DNA of 64,000 nt from positions 1 to 64,000 of the forward strand of contig JAFQJL010000019.1 of the NCBI GenBank assembly GCA_017414965.1, read 5' to 3'. Below the pieces are notes generated by a model, which did no database searches, was not told where the DNA came from, and was given only the letters and a program-made list of their open reading frames with translations. The DNA is from Clostridia bacterium (GTDB lineage Bacteria > Bacillota > Clostridia > Oscillospirales > Acutalibacteraceae). A program made the translations under genes and the position numbers. Of this stretch, positions 23,095 to 30,739 are shown in pieces. How positions within the stretch are numbered: the first letter of the stretch is position 1; every line of letters starts with the position of its first letter.

Positions 23095-25623
23095 ATGAGT
23101 TGGAATTTTAAGGGTAGTTTGCCGAAATCCGATCGCATCCAGTTGCTGGTTGACGGTCTTTTCAACAGCCGTCCGCAGATCGAAGCGGATCGTGCTGTGT
23201 TGCTGACGGAGTCGTATCGGGCGACCGAGGGTGAGCCGATCGTGCTGCGTCGTGCGAAGGCGTTTGCGCATATCGTGAAGAACATTCCGATCACCATTCG
23301 CGATCACGAGCTGGTGGTTGGTGCTTCCACCAAGGTATCTCGCAGCTGCCAGACCTTCCCGGAGTATTCGTGGGAGTGGCTGGAGTCGGAGCTGGATACG
23401 GTGGCCACGCGTTCGGCCGATCCGTTCTACGTGTCGGAGGAGACCAAGCAGGCACTCCGCAGTGTACATCCGTACTGGAAGGGTAAGACCACCAGTGAGC
23501 TGGCGTTGTCGTATATGACGCCGGAAGCGCGTCAGGCGATTGATCACAACATCTTTACGCCGGGTAACTATTTCTACAACGGTATCGGTCACGTGACCGT
23601 GGATTATGGCAAGGTGCTGCGCATCGGCTTTAAGGGCGTACGTGCGGAAGCAGAAGCGGAACTGGCCAAGTGCAAGGTCTCGGATGCGGATTACGCGCGT
23701 CGCAGCGCGTTCCTGCAGGCAGTCATCATCAGCTGCGATGCGGTGTGCGAGTATGCTGCGCGTTATGCGGAGCTGGCACGGATGAAGGCAGGCAGCGAGG
23801 TCAACGCCAAGCGTGCCGCCGAGCTGGAGCAGATCGCCAAGAACTGCGATCGCGTGCCGGCAAACGGCGCCACCAGCTTCCACGAGGCCTGCCAGTCCTT
23901 CTGGTTTGTGCAGATGCTCATTCAGACCGAATCGTCGGGCCACTCCATTTCGCCCGGTCGTTTCGATCAGTATATGTATCCCTACTATCGTGCGGATATC
24001 GAATCCGGCAAGATCACGATGGAGGGTGCGCAGGAACTTATCGATTGCGTGTGGGTTAAGCTCAACGATATGAGCAAGGTGCGTGACCTCGCATCTGCCG
24101 AGGGCTTCGCCGGCTACAGTATGTTCCAGAACCTCATCTGCGGCGGTCAGACGGCCGACGGCGAGGACGCCACCAACGACCTGTCGTTTATGTGCTTGGA
24201 AGCGTCGATGCACGTGCATCTGCCGCAGCCGTCTCTGTCCATCCGTGTGTGGAACGGCACGCCGCACGAGCTGATGATCAAGGCCGCCGAGCTGACGCGC
24301 ACGGGTATCGGTCTGCCGGCGTATTACAACGACGAAGTCATCATTCCGCAGCTGTTGGAGCACGGCGAGACCGTGTCCGAAGCGCGTGACTACAACATCA
24401 TCGGTTGCGTTGAACCGCAGAGTCCGCATAAGACGGACGGTTGGCACGATTCCGCGTTCTTTAATATGTGTCGCCCGCTGGAGCTGGTGTTCTCCTGCGG
24501 TGTGGATAACGGCGTGCAGATCGGTCCGCGCACCAAGCCGGTGTCCGAGATAAAATCCTTTGAGGAATTCATGGCCGCTTACGAGGAACAGACCAACTAT
24601 ATGATCGAGCTGATGGTCAACGCGGATAACGCGATCGACTATGCGCATGCGGAGCTGTGTCCGTTGCCGCTGGAATCCTGCTTGGTCGACGATTGCATCC
24701 TCAAGGGCAAGTCGATGCAGGAGGGCGGCGCCCGTTATAACTTCACCGGTCCGCAGGGCTTTGGTGTGGCGAACGTGGCGGATGCTTGCTGGGCGATCCA
24801 GAAGCTGGTATTTGAGCAGAAGAAGTACTCCATGGACGATTTCAAGGCGGCGATGGAGGATAACTTCGGTAAGGATATGGACGCCGGTATGGCGGAGAAA
24901 CTGACCGCGCAGGTCGCCAAGCAGTTGGCGGCGAACGGCGTGGCGGTGGATAAGAACCATATCGTCACCATCTATAACGAGATCGCGGTCAACAAGTGCA
25001 GCGCCGACCGTAAATCGTATTACGACAAGATGCTCGCGGATATTGCCGCGTTGGATAAATTCGGCAACGATAAGCCGGAGATCGACGCGATGGCGCGCCG
25101 TGTGGGTTATACCTACACGCGTCCGCTGACCAAGTATACCAACCCGCGCGGCGGTGTGTATCAGGCCGGTCTGTATCCGGTATCCGCCAACGTGCCGCTG
25201 GGCGCACAGACCGGTGCTACGCCGGACGGTCGTCTGGCGTTCACGCCGGTAGCGGACGGTGTTTCGCCGGCCGCTGGCCGCGACATTAGCGGTCCGACTG
25301 CGGCGGCCAACTCGGTTTCCCGTCTGGATCACTTTATCGCGTCTAACGGTACGCTGTACAATATGAAGTTCCATCCGTCCGCGCTGAAAGGTCGCGCCGG
25401 TCTGGAAAGCTTTGTGGCGCTGGTGCGCGGCTACTTCGATCAGAAGGGCAGCCATATGCAGTTTAACGTTGTCAGCCGCGAAACGCTGATCGACGCGCAG
25501 GCCAACCCCGACAACTATAAGTCGCTGGTGGTGCGCGTGGCCGGTTACAGTGCGTTGTTTACTTCGCTGTCCAAGTCCTTGCAGGACGATATCATTAAGC
25601 GTACCGAGCAGGGAGGATTCTAA
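23095..25623 (+). CDS. Glycyl radical enzyme, glycerol/diol dehydratase-like (PFL2 group)
   Basis: 842 residues. The radical-bearing Gly817 is in RVAGYSALF and the thiyl Cys438 in IIGCVEPQ with Glu440. Residues tied to B12-independent glycerol dehydratase are kept: His166 (IGHVTVDY), His283-Ser284 (GHSISPGRFDQYM) and Asp452 (GWHDSAFFN). This fits a dehydratase/lyase that eliminates a leaving group, rather than pyruvate formate-lyase. Choline TMA-lyase and other PFL2 members share parts of these motifs, so the substrate is open. GAAGGAGG precedes ATG 23095. The activase overlaps by one base. No microcompartment genes or aldehyde dehydrogenase are adjacent. Confidence 0.88.
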   Translation: MSWNFKGSLPKSDRIQLLVDGLFNSRPQIEADRAVLLTESYRATEGEPIVLRRAKAFAHIVKNIPITIRDHELVVGASTKVSRSCQTFPEYSWEWLESELDTVATRSADPFYVSEETKQALRSVHPYWKGKTTSELALSYMTPEARQAIDHNIFTPGNYFYNGIGHVTVDYGKVLRIGFKGVRAEAEAELAKCKVSDADYARRSAFLQAVIISCDAVCEYAARYAELARMKAGSEVNAKRAAELEQIAKNCDRVPANGATSFHEACQSFWFVQMLIQTESSGHSISPGRFDQYMYPYYRADIESGKITMEGAQELIDCVWVKLNDMSKVRDLASAEGFAGYSMFQNLICGGQTADGEDATNDLSFMCLEASMHVHLPQPSLSIRVWNGTPHELMIKAAELTRTGIGLPAYYNDEVIIPQLLEHGETVSEARDYNIIGCVEPQSPHKTDGWHDSAFFNMCRPLELVFSCGVDNGVQIGPRTKPVSEIKSFEEFMAAYEEQTNYMIELMVNADNAIDYAHAELCPLPLESCLVDDCILKGKSMQEGGARYNFTGPQGFGVANVADACWAIQKLVFEQKKYSMDDFKAAMEDNFGKDMDAGMAEKLTAQVAKQLAANGVAVDKNHIVTIYNEIAVNKCSADRKSYYDKMLADIAALDKFGNDKPEIDAMARRVGYTYTRPLTKYTNPRGGVYQAGLYPVSANVPLGAQTGATPDGRLAFTPVADGVSPAAGRDISGPTAAANSVSRLDHFIASNGTLYNMKFHPSALKGRAGLESFVALVRGYFDQKGSHMQFNVVSRETLIDAQANPDNYKSLVVRVAGYSALFTSLSKSLQDDIIKRTEQGGF

Positions 25624-26408
25624 TGGAGTGGTCGGAAGTCAAGGGTAGAATATTTGATATCCAGCGGTTTTCCGTTCACGATGGTCCCGGCATCCGTTCG
25701 ATCGTCTTTTTAAAGGGGTGCCGCCTGCGTTGTCGCTGGTGCTGTAATCCGGAATCGCAGGAATACAACATTCAAACGATGGACAAAGACGGTAAGATCG
25801 AAACGGTCGGCCGCGATGTGACTGTTGCAGAGGTACTGAAAGAGGTCGAAAAAGACCGTGTGTTTTATCGGCGTTCGTTCGGTGGTATGACCTTGTCCGG
25901 CGGCGAAACAATGTGTCAACCGGATTTTGCGGAGGCGTTGTTCCGTGAAGCGCATGAGCGCGGCATCAATACCGCCATCGAAACCACCGCTTGTGCCTCG
26001 GAGGAGGTCGTCAAGCGGCTGGTGCCGCATATCGACACCGTTATGATGGACATCAAGCACATGGATTCCGAGAAGCACTACGCGTTTACCGGTCAGCACA
26101 ACGAGCTGATGCTGAAAAACGCACGTGTGATCGCCGAAATGCACAATGACCTCATCATTCGCGTGCCGGTGGTGCCGACGTTTAACGATACAGAGGAGGA
26201 GATCCGCGCGATTGCGGAATTCGCCGCCACCTTGCCGGGTGTGACGCACCTGCATCTGCTGCCGTACCACGCGTTTGGCACGGATAAGTATCGTTGGCTT
26301 GGTCGTCCGTACACCATGTCGGATATCGAGACACCCTCAAATGAACATATGAACCGCTTGTTAGCGGTGGTCAAGGCTGCCGGTCTTAACGGACAAATCG
26401 GCGGTTGA
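25623..26408 (+). CDS. Glycyl radical enzyme activase (radical SAM)
   Basis: 261 residues. The radical-SAM cluster motif CRLRCRWC (CxxxCxxC) follows DIQRFSVHDGPGIRSIVFLKG, which is characteristic of pyruvate formate-lyase-type activases. It uses SAM and a [4Fe-4S] cluster to abstract hydrogen from the glycine of the enzyme upstream. It is short: the eight-cysteine ferredoxin-like insert of many dehydratase activases is missing, as in PFL activase. The start ATG overlaps the upstream stop (TAATG), indicating coupling. Confidence 0.92.
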   Translation: MEWSEVKGRIFDIQRFSVHDGPGIRSIVFLKGCRLRCRWCCNPESQEYNIQTMDKDGKIETVGRDVTVAEVLKEVEKDRVFYRRSFGGMTLSGGETMCQPDFAEALFREAHERGINTAIETTACASEEVVKRLVPHIDTVMMDIKHMDSEKHYAFTGQHNELMLKNARVIAEMHNDLIIRVPVVPTFNDTEEEIRAIAEFAATLPGVTHLHLLPYHAFGTDKYRWLGRPYTMSDIETPSNEHMNRLLAVVKAAGLNGQIGG

Positions 26409-26423
26409 TGATTGATAGAGGAG

Positions 26424-26451
26424 ATAGGCGCTCGTATGAGCGCCTATTTTG
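26424..26451 (+). terminator. Terminator of the glycyl radical operon
   Basis: ATAGGCGCTC / GAGCGCCTAT stem with GTAT loop then TTTTGT, just before the next ribosome site. Confidence 0.8.
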
Positions 26452-26469
26452 TCCAAAAGGAGAGATTCG

Positions 26470-27579
26470 ATGAATTTCGATAAGAAAATGCTGTGGAAGA
26501 TCGGGCTTTCCGCCTTCCTGCTGTTTTTGGCGATCTACTACTGGAATGCGGTTTCCGGGTTCCTTTCGGTTTTGATCGGCGCGACGGCACCGCTGGTAAT
26601 CGGACTGGTGATTGCGTTTATTCTGAATATTTTGATGTCCTTTTATGAGCGTCACTATTTCCCCAAACGCGCGGATAAACCGGCGGTTGCGCGCAGCCGT
26701 CGACCGGTTTGCTTGGCAGCGGCGTTTTTAACGTTGGTTGCCATTGTGGCGGCGGTCGTGTGGTTGGTTATTCCGGAACTGGTATCCTGTCTCAAATTTT
26801 TGGCGGCGGAGATTCCGCCGGCATTGACGGCGATGTTGCAAAACGAATCCCTGCGTTCGTGGTTGCCGGAGAATTTTCTTGCGCAATTGGCAACGGTGGA
26901 TTGGGAGAGTATCACCAAGACGGCCATCGATTTTTTCGCCTCCGGCATTGGTGATGCCGCCAATACGGTTGTGGCGGCGATCACCTCGGTGTTTTCAGGG
27001 ATTACGACCGCGTTTATCGGTCTGATTTTTTCGTTTTATCTGCTGGCGAGCAAGGAACGGCTGCAAGGTCAGTGCTTGCGTGTGATGAAACACTATCTGC
27101 GACCGTCGTGGACAGAAAAGCTGCTGTATGTGCTGCACGTGGCAAATGAAAATTTCCGCGGCTATATCATCGGTCAGTGCACCGAAGCGGTGATTTTGGG
27201 TGTGCTGTGTATGATCGGTATGCTGATCTGCGGCTTCCCGTACGCCGGTATGATCGGCGCGCTGGTCGGCTTTACCGCCCTCGTTCCGATTGCCGGTGCG
27301 TTCATCGGTGCCATCGTCGGTGCGGTGATGATCCTCACAGTCTCGCCGCTCAAAGCGGTGTTGTTTGTGGTGTTCTTTGTGGTGTTGCAACAACTGGAGG
27401 GCAACCTCATCTATCCGCGTGTGGTGGGAAAATCCATTGGTCTGCCGGCGCTGTGGGTACTGGTAGGTGTGACGGTCGGCGGCAGTTTGATGGGCATCGG
27501 TGGCATGCTACTGGCGGTGCCGTTGCTGTCGGTTATTTATCGCTTGATTCGCGAGGATATGGCTCGCCGCGAACAATGA
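26470..27579 (+). CDS. AI-2E/PerM family membrane transporter
   Basis: 369 residues with about eight hydrophobic helices. It starts MNFDKKMLWKIGLSAFLLFLAIYYW and has the family C-terminal block (LVGFTALVPIAGAFIGAIVGAVMIL... LEGNLIYPRVVGKSIGLPALWVLVGVTVGGSLMGIGGMLLAVPL). Members export AI-2 or exchange ions such as Na+/H+; substrate cannot be told. AAAAGGAGAG precedes ATG 26470; an in-frame start at 26449 is upstream of that site. Confidence 0.9.
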   Translation: MNFDKKMLWKIGLSAFLLFLAIYYWNAVSGFLSVLIGATAPLVIGLVIAFILNILMSFYERHYFPKRADKPAVARSRRPVCLAAAFLTLVAIVAAVVWLVIPELVSCLKFLAAEIPPALTAMLQNESLRSWLPENFLAQLATVDWESITKTAIDFFASGIGDAANTVVAAITSVFSGITTAFIGLIFSFYLLASKERLQGQCLRVMKHYLRPSWTEKLLYVLHVANENFRGYIIGQCTEAVILGVLCMIGMLICGFPYAGMIGALVGFTALVPIAGAFIGAIVGAVMILTVSPLKAVLFVVFFVVLQQLEGNLIYPRVVGKSIGLPALWVLVGVTVGGSLMGIGGMLLAVPLLSVIYRLIREDMARREQ

Positions 27580-27590
27580 AAATAATTTGC

Positions 27591-27620
27591 AAAAAGCAGG
27601 TCAAACGTGACCTGCTTTTT
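27591..27620 (+). terminator. Terminator of the AI-2E family gene
   Basis: AAAAAGCAGGTCA / TGACCTGCTTTTT stem with a 4-base loop. Confidence 0.92.
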
Positions 27621-27631
27621 GTCATTTATGG

Positions 27632-27668
27632 TTGACATATAGGGGAAATCATAGTAGAATAATACTAT
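27632..27668 (+). promoter_or_regulatory. parA-like operon promoter with palindrome
   Basis: TTGACA (27632-27637), 17 bp, TAGAAT (27655-27660). ATAGTA (27651-27656) and TACTAT (27663-27668) form a palindrome over the -10, suggesting repression, possibly by the ParA-like product itself. Confidence 0.75.
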
Positions 27669-27692
27669 ATACTGTGGTTTGGAGGATGTTTT

Positions 27693-28484
27693 ATGGGTAA
27701 GACAACGACCATCTGCTTTGCAAACAACAAAGGCGGCAGCGGCAAGTCCACCACCTGCGCAAACATCGGCTACGATCTGGCGAAAATGGGATACCGTGTG
27801 CTGATGGTTGACGGCGATATGCAGCTCAATCTGTCGCTTTCGTTCTTCGATGAGGACAAGGTGCTGGATATGGCGAAATCGGAGAAAAATCTCTACTACG
27901 CCATTCGCGATCAGAAGGATCTCACCGATTACATTGTGCCCACGCCGTATGAGAATCTGGATTTGATTCCGTCCTCCACGCTGATGAGCCAGATTGAGTT
28001 TGATCTGTTCACCAAATGGCAGCGGGAATACATCCTCCGCAACGGTCTTGCCAAGATCAAAGCCTCGGAAACATACGATTTCATCTTGCTGGATACGCCG
28101 CCTACGCTGGGCGGTTGGGTGATGAACATCTTGTGCGCGGCCGATTATCTGCTGATTCCGGTGGAGGCTTCGCCGTGGGGATTGTTCGGTCTGGCAAACT
28201 TGTTCGACTTTGTCGCGCGCGTCAAGGAGATCGCGCCGGATCTGCAAACGCTCGGCGTGGCGGTCACCAAAGTCAACGAACGGAAGAATTACTTCAAGCA
28301 GACGTTTGAAACGCTGTCCGAGCTGGACAACGTCTATCTGTTCAAGTCGTACATTCGCGTCGATGCGAACATCGAATGGGCTCAGGATAACAGCAAACCG
28401 GTGGAGGCGTACAAAGCGTCCAGCCGGTCTGCCGCAGAATATCGTAAATTAACAGAGGAGGTTTTGTCTCGTGTCAATCGGTAA
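27693..28484 (+). CDS. Orphan ParA/Soj-type ATPase
   Basis: 263 residues. Deviant Walker A KGGSGKSTT (residues 13-21, signature Lys13), Walker A' MVDGDMQLNLSLSF and Walker B FILLDTPPTLGG identify a ParA/MinD-family P-loop ATPase. These bind DNA or membrane as ATP dimers and position cargo through a partner that stimulates hydrolysis. GGAGG precedes ATG 27693. No parB or parS-like gene is adjacent; the next gene, overlapping by 14 bases, encodes a Lys/Ala/Pro-rich protein that may be the partner. Confidence 0.92.
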   Translation: MGKTTTICFANNKGGSGKSTTCANIGYDLAKMGYRVLMVDGDMQLNLSLSFFDEDKVLDMAKSEKNLYYAIRDQKDLTDYIVPTPYENLDLIPSSTLMSQIEFDLFTKWQREYILRNGLAKIKASETYDFILLDTPPTLGGWVMNILCAADYLLIPVEASPWGLFGLANLFDFVARVKEIAPDLQTLGVAVTKVNERKNYFKQTFETLSELDNVYLFKSYIRVDANIEWAQDNSKPVEAYKASSRSAAEYRKLTEEVLSRVNR

Positions 28485-28803
28485 AAGCAGTATTGCTCGT
28501 GCGGCGGATGCCGCCACCACCAAGCCGGCGGCGAAGAAGGCGCCGGAGGTAAAGGAAGAAGTTAAGGTCGAGGCTCCGGCGGCAAAGAAGCCGGCAGCAA
28601 AGAAACCGGCCGCGAAATCGACGGCGGCGAAGAAAGCTCCGGCGAAGAAACCGGCTGCCAAAAAGCCGGCGGCGCCGAAAGCGGAAAAACCGGCTGTTCC
28701 GGTAGCGGCCGAGCCGAAAGCGGCTCCGGCGAAAAAGCCGGCGGCCAAGAAAAAGACGGATGTTGGCACCATCTACGAGGAACTGCCCATCTGGCTGCTG
28801 TAA
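28471..28803 (+). CDS. Lys/Ala/Pro-rich histone-H1-like protein, possible ParA partner
   Basis: 110 residues. Residues 1-11 (MSIGKSSIARA) are basic; 20-95 are tandem KPAAK/KKAPAK repeats like histone H1 tails; the last 14 residues (DVGTIYEELPIWLL) are acidic to hydrophobic and look like a docking motif. GTG 28471 follows GAGGAGG and overlaps the parA-like gene, so production is coupled. A basic N terminus that activates the ATPase is typical of ParA partners. The role is inferred from position and composition; it may bind DNA non-specifically. Confidence 0.8.
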   Translation: MSIGKSSIARAADAATTKPAAKKAPEVKEEVKVEAPAAKKPAAKKPAAKSTAAKKAPAKKPAAKKPAAPKAEKPAVPVAAEPKAAPAKKPAAKKKTDVGTIYEELPIWLL

Positions 28804-28810
28804 GCAAATA

Positions 28811-28848
28811 AAAAAGCACCTTTGTCCGTTTGGACAAAGGTGCTTTTT
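28811..28848. terminator. Shared terminator of convergent genes
   Basis: AAAAAGCACCTTTGTCC / GGACAAAGGTGCTTTTT stem with GTTT loop; T-runs on both strands serve the ParA pair and the S-component gene. Confidence 0.95.
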
Positions 28849-28851
28849 GTT

Positions 28852-29448
28852 TTATCCGACTTTCTTGACCGCGTCGACAATGCGGACGATCGCGGGGGAG
28901 AAGACAAGGTTGGCGGCGAATTCTATCAAGAAATTGATGCCAACCAAGATGACCAGTGCAAAGTAGATCATCGAAGTGCCGGCCATACCGATCTTATCGG
29001 CGAACTCCTGCATCACGTTATAAAAGCAGGTAAACAGAGCCAGCAAAAAAATACCGGTGTTGACGATCGGTGCGGCGGCTGCTGCCAGCATGATGCCAAG
29101 ATATCGTTTCTGCGAAAACGCCTTGGCGATGAGTCCTGCGACCAAGCCGGCGGCGATACCTTTCAATAGGCAGGTTGCCACCGTTACCACAGGATTGGCG
29201 ATCCACATCATGGTGGACAGTTCACCGGCACGACCGGTGATGACCAAGAAACTCACTACCACACCAAACACGCCGCCAAGAAACGTTCCGGCGGATGGAC
29301 CGTGCAGCACGGCTCCGACTACGATGGGGATGAGCACCAGCGACAACGTCAGACCTCCGGGAAGCGGTATGACAATCTGTTGCAGGACGATGATGAGAGC
29401 GCTCAATAACGCCAACTGCACCATCTTGAGGATTTTTGCATGGGACAT
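28852..29448 (-). CDS. ECF transporter S component (possibly pantothenate)
   Basis: 198 residues, about six hydrophobic helices. It starts MSHAKILKMVQLALLSALIIVLQQ and carries LVLIPIVVGAVLHGPSAGTFLGGVFGVV, typical of energy-coupling-factor substrate-binding subunits, which pair with shared EcfT and ATPase subunits encoded elsewhere. The gene lies downstream of coaX on the same strand, so pantothenate (PanT-like) is a reasonable substrate; this is inferred from context. GCAAGGAGTG precedes ATG 29448. The 142-base leader after coaX is hairpin-rich. Confidence 0.82.
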   Translation of the reverse strand: MSHAKILKMVQLALLSALIIVLQQIVIPLPGGLTLSLVLIPIVVGAVLHGPSAGTFLGGVFGVVVSFLVITGRAGELSTMMWIANPVVTVATCLLKGIAAGLVAGLIAKAFSQKRYLGIMLAAAAAPIVNTGIFLLALFTCFYNVMQEFADKIGMAGTSMIYFALVILVGINFLIEFAANLVFSPAIVRIVDAVKKVG

Positions 29449-29590
29449 AACGTTTCACTCCTTGCTGCTGTTCCATACGGATACAGCGCGTTTTAGAATA
29501 TCTATGTAAGCGGGTCTCCCAACGCTCGATTGCCCGATGGCTACAACGCGGTAGGGCTGTTGTGCCGGCGCTCAACCGAGGGATAAGCCG
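29449..29590 (-). promoter_or_regulatory. Structured leader of the S-component gene
   Basis: On the minus strand two clear hairpins are seen: GGC-ACAAC / GTTGT-GCC (29539-29566) and GCTGT-TCC / GGA-ACAGC (29467-29487), the second just upstream of the ribosome site. Conserved cores of TPP, FMN or THF riboswitches were not found. It may be an unassigned regulatory RNA or simple spacing. Confidence 0.35.
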
Positions 29591-30358
29591 TTATTTTTTG
29601 TTTTTCTCGTAAATGAGGCGAAGCCCCTCTAACAGGAGGTTGTTATCGTAATACAACCGACCCTGACAATGCGGCAGGATCTCGCTTGCGAGACCGCCGG
29701 TGACGGCGACCGGCGTTTCATAGCCGAGTTCATCAAAGATGCGGCGGTTCATACCGTCGATCATCGCGGCGGTGCCGAAGATGGAGCCGGATTGCATACA
29801 CGCGGCGGTGTTGCTGCCGATCACCGATTTGGGCGCGTCCATACTGACGTCAAACAACAGAGAAGCGTTGGAAACCAACGACTTGACCGAGGTGGTCACG
29901 CCGGCCATAATAGCGCCGCCGAGGAAGGTGTTGTTCTCGCCGATGACCGACACGGTCGTTGCGGTACCGAGATCCCACACCACGCACGGCGATCCGAATT
30001 TGGAAACCGCCGCGACAGCTCCGACCAACAGATCGGCGCCGAGCTGGGCAGGATTATCGATGCGGATGTTGATACCGGTTTTGGTGCCGGGGCCGACGAC
30101 CAGCGGCTTTTTGCCGGTGATCAGTTCGACCGCCTCGCACATCGTGTGCTCCAAGGTCGGAACGACCGAGCTGATGATGGCGCCCTCAAACTGACGACCG
30201 TCTAACTGATACAACTGAAAAATCGACAGCAGGTCGGCGGCGTATTGATCGCGCATCCGACTGAGATCGGTGGCGATTCGCGAAACGAATTTCAACTGCT
30301 CGCCTGCGTATATACCCAACGTGATGTTGGTGTTGCCCATATCGATAGCCAGTAACAT
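29591..30358 (-). CDS. coaX: Type III pantothenate kinase
   Basis: 255 residues, normal length. The ASKHA-fold motifs are present: MLLAIDMGNTNITLGIY (phosphate 1), NPAQLGADLLVGAVAA, and VVWDLGTATTVSVI. CoaX phosphorylates pantothenate as the first step of CoA synthesis; type III enzymes are not feedback inhibited and need a monovalent cation. AAAGGAG precedes ATG 30358, behind a near-ideal promoter. It is co-directional with an S component likely to import its substrate. Confidence 0.96.
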   Translation of the reverse strand: MLLAIDMGNTNITLGIYAGEQLKFVSRIATDLSRMRDQYAADLLSIFQLYQLDGRQFEGAIISSVVPTLEHTMCEAVELITGKKPLVVGPGTKTGINIRIDNPAQLGADLLVGAVAAVSKFGSPCVVWDLGTATTVSVIGENNTFLGGAIMAGVTTSVKSLVSNASLLFDVSMDAPKSVIGSNTAACMQSGSIFGTAAMIDGMNRRIFDELGYETPVAVTGGLASEILPHCQGRLYYDNNLLLEGLRLIYEKNKK

Positions 30359-30391
30359 CCCGACGTCTCCTTTAGTCCTTTTGGTTCTATT

Positions 30392-30420
30392 ATTATACCA
30401 CCGGCAAAAAATACTGTCAA
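30392..30420 (-). promoter_or_regulatory. coaX promoter
   Basis: Minus-strand TTGACA (30415-30420), 17 bp, TATAAT (30392-30397): a full SigA consensus. Confidence 0.95.
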
Positions 30421-30434
30421 GAATGCAAAAACTC

Positions 30435-30463
30435 TTGCATTAACGCTGTTTTTAGGATATAAT
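30435..30463 (+). promoter_or_regulatory. Promoter of the DUF1858 gene
   Basis: TTGCAT (30435-30440), 17 bp, TATAAT (30458-30463), divergent from the coaX promoter. Confidence 0.88.
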
Positions 30464-30498
30464 ATGCATATAAGCCAAAAAAAGGAGAGATAAACGTT

Positions 30499-30693
30499 AT
30501 GGAGATTACGAGAAACAGCGTGATCGGCGATATTCTGGATGCCGATCCCACCACGGCTGAGTATTTCTTTGAGATGGGCATGCATTGTCTGGGTTGTCCG
30601 GCTTCGCGCGGCGAAACGCTGGAAGAGGCGTGCATGGTGCACGGTGTCGATGTGGATGAGATGCTGGAGAAACTCAACGCGCATATGAACTAA
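30499..30693 (+). CDS. DUF1858 / hybrid-cluster-associated redox disulfide protein
   Basis: 64 residues. The sequence MEITRNSVIGDILDADPTTAEYFFEMGMHCLGCPASRGETLEEACMVHG fits TIGR03980/DUF1858 proteins, related to the N-terminal domain of the ScdA/RIC iron-cluster repair proteins. The CLGC pair (residues 30-33) can form a redox disulfide or bind metal. AAAGGAGAG precedes ATG 30499. It is followed by a terminator, so it may be largely monocistronic. Exact role unknown. Confidence 0.88.
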   Translation: MEITRNSVIGDILDADPTTAEYFFEMGMHCLGCPASRGETLEEACMVHGVDVDEMLEKLNAHMN

Positions 30694-30696
30694 AAC

Positions 30697-30723
30697 AAAA
30701 AGGCGGGAGTTCCCGCCTTTTTT
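30697..30723 (+). terminator. Terminator of the DUF1858 gene
   Basis: AAAAAGGCGGGA / TCCCGCCTTTTT stem, T-run; trmK begins 17 bp later. Confidence 0.93.
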
Positions 30724-30739
30724 GCTAAAAGGACGACAT

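Noticed and set aside
23074-25455. 793-codon open frame antisense to the glycyl radical enzyme
   Set aside because: Shadow of a well-conserved enzyme; no start signals or family match.
28471-28803. KPAAK repeats as a non-coding low-complexity repeat
   Set aside because: The frame has its own GAGGAGG site, is coupled to the parA-like gene and has non-repetitive ends, so a real protein is more likely.
29449-29590. Known riboswitch (TPP, FMN, THF, cobalamin) before the S component
   Set aside because: None of the conserved core sequences of these classes could be found on the sense strand.
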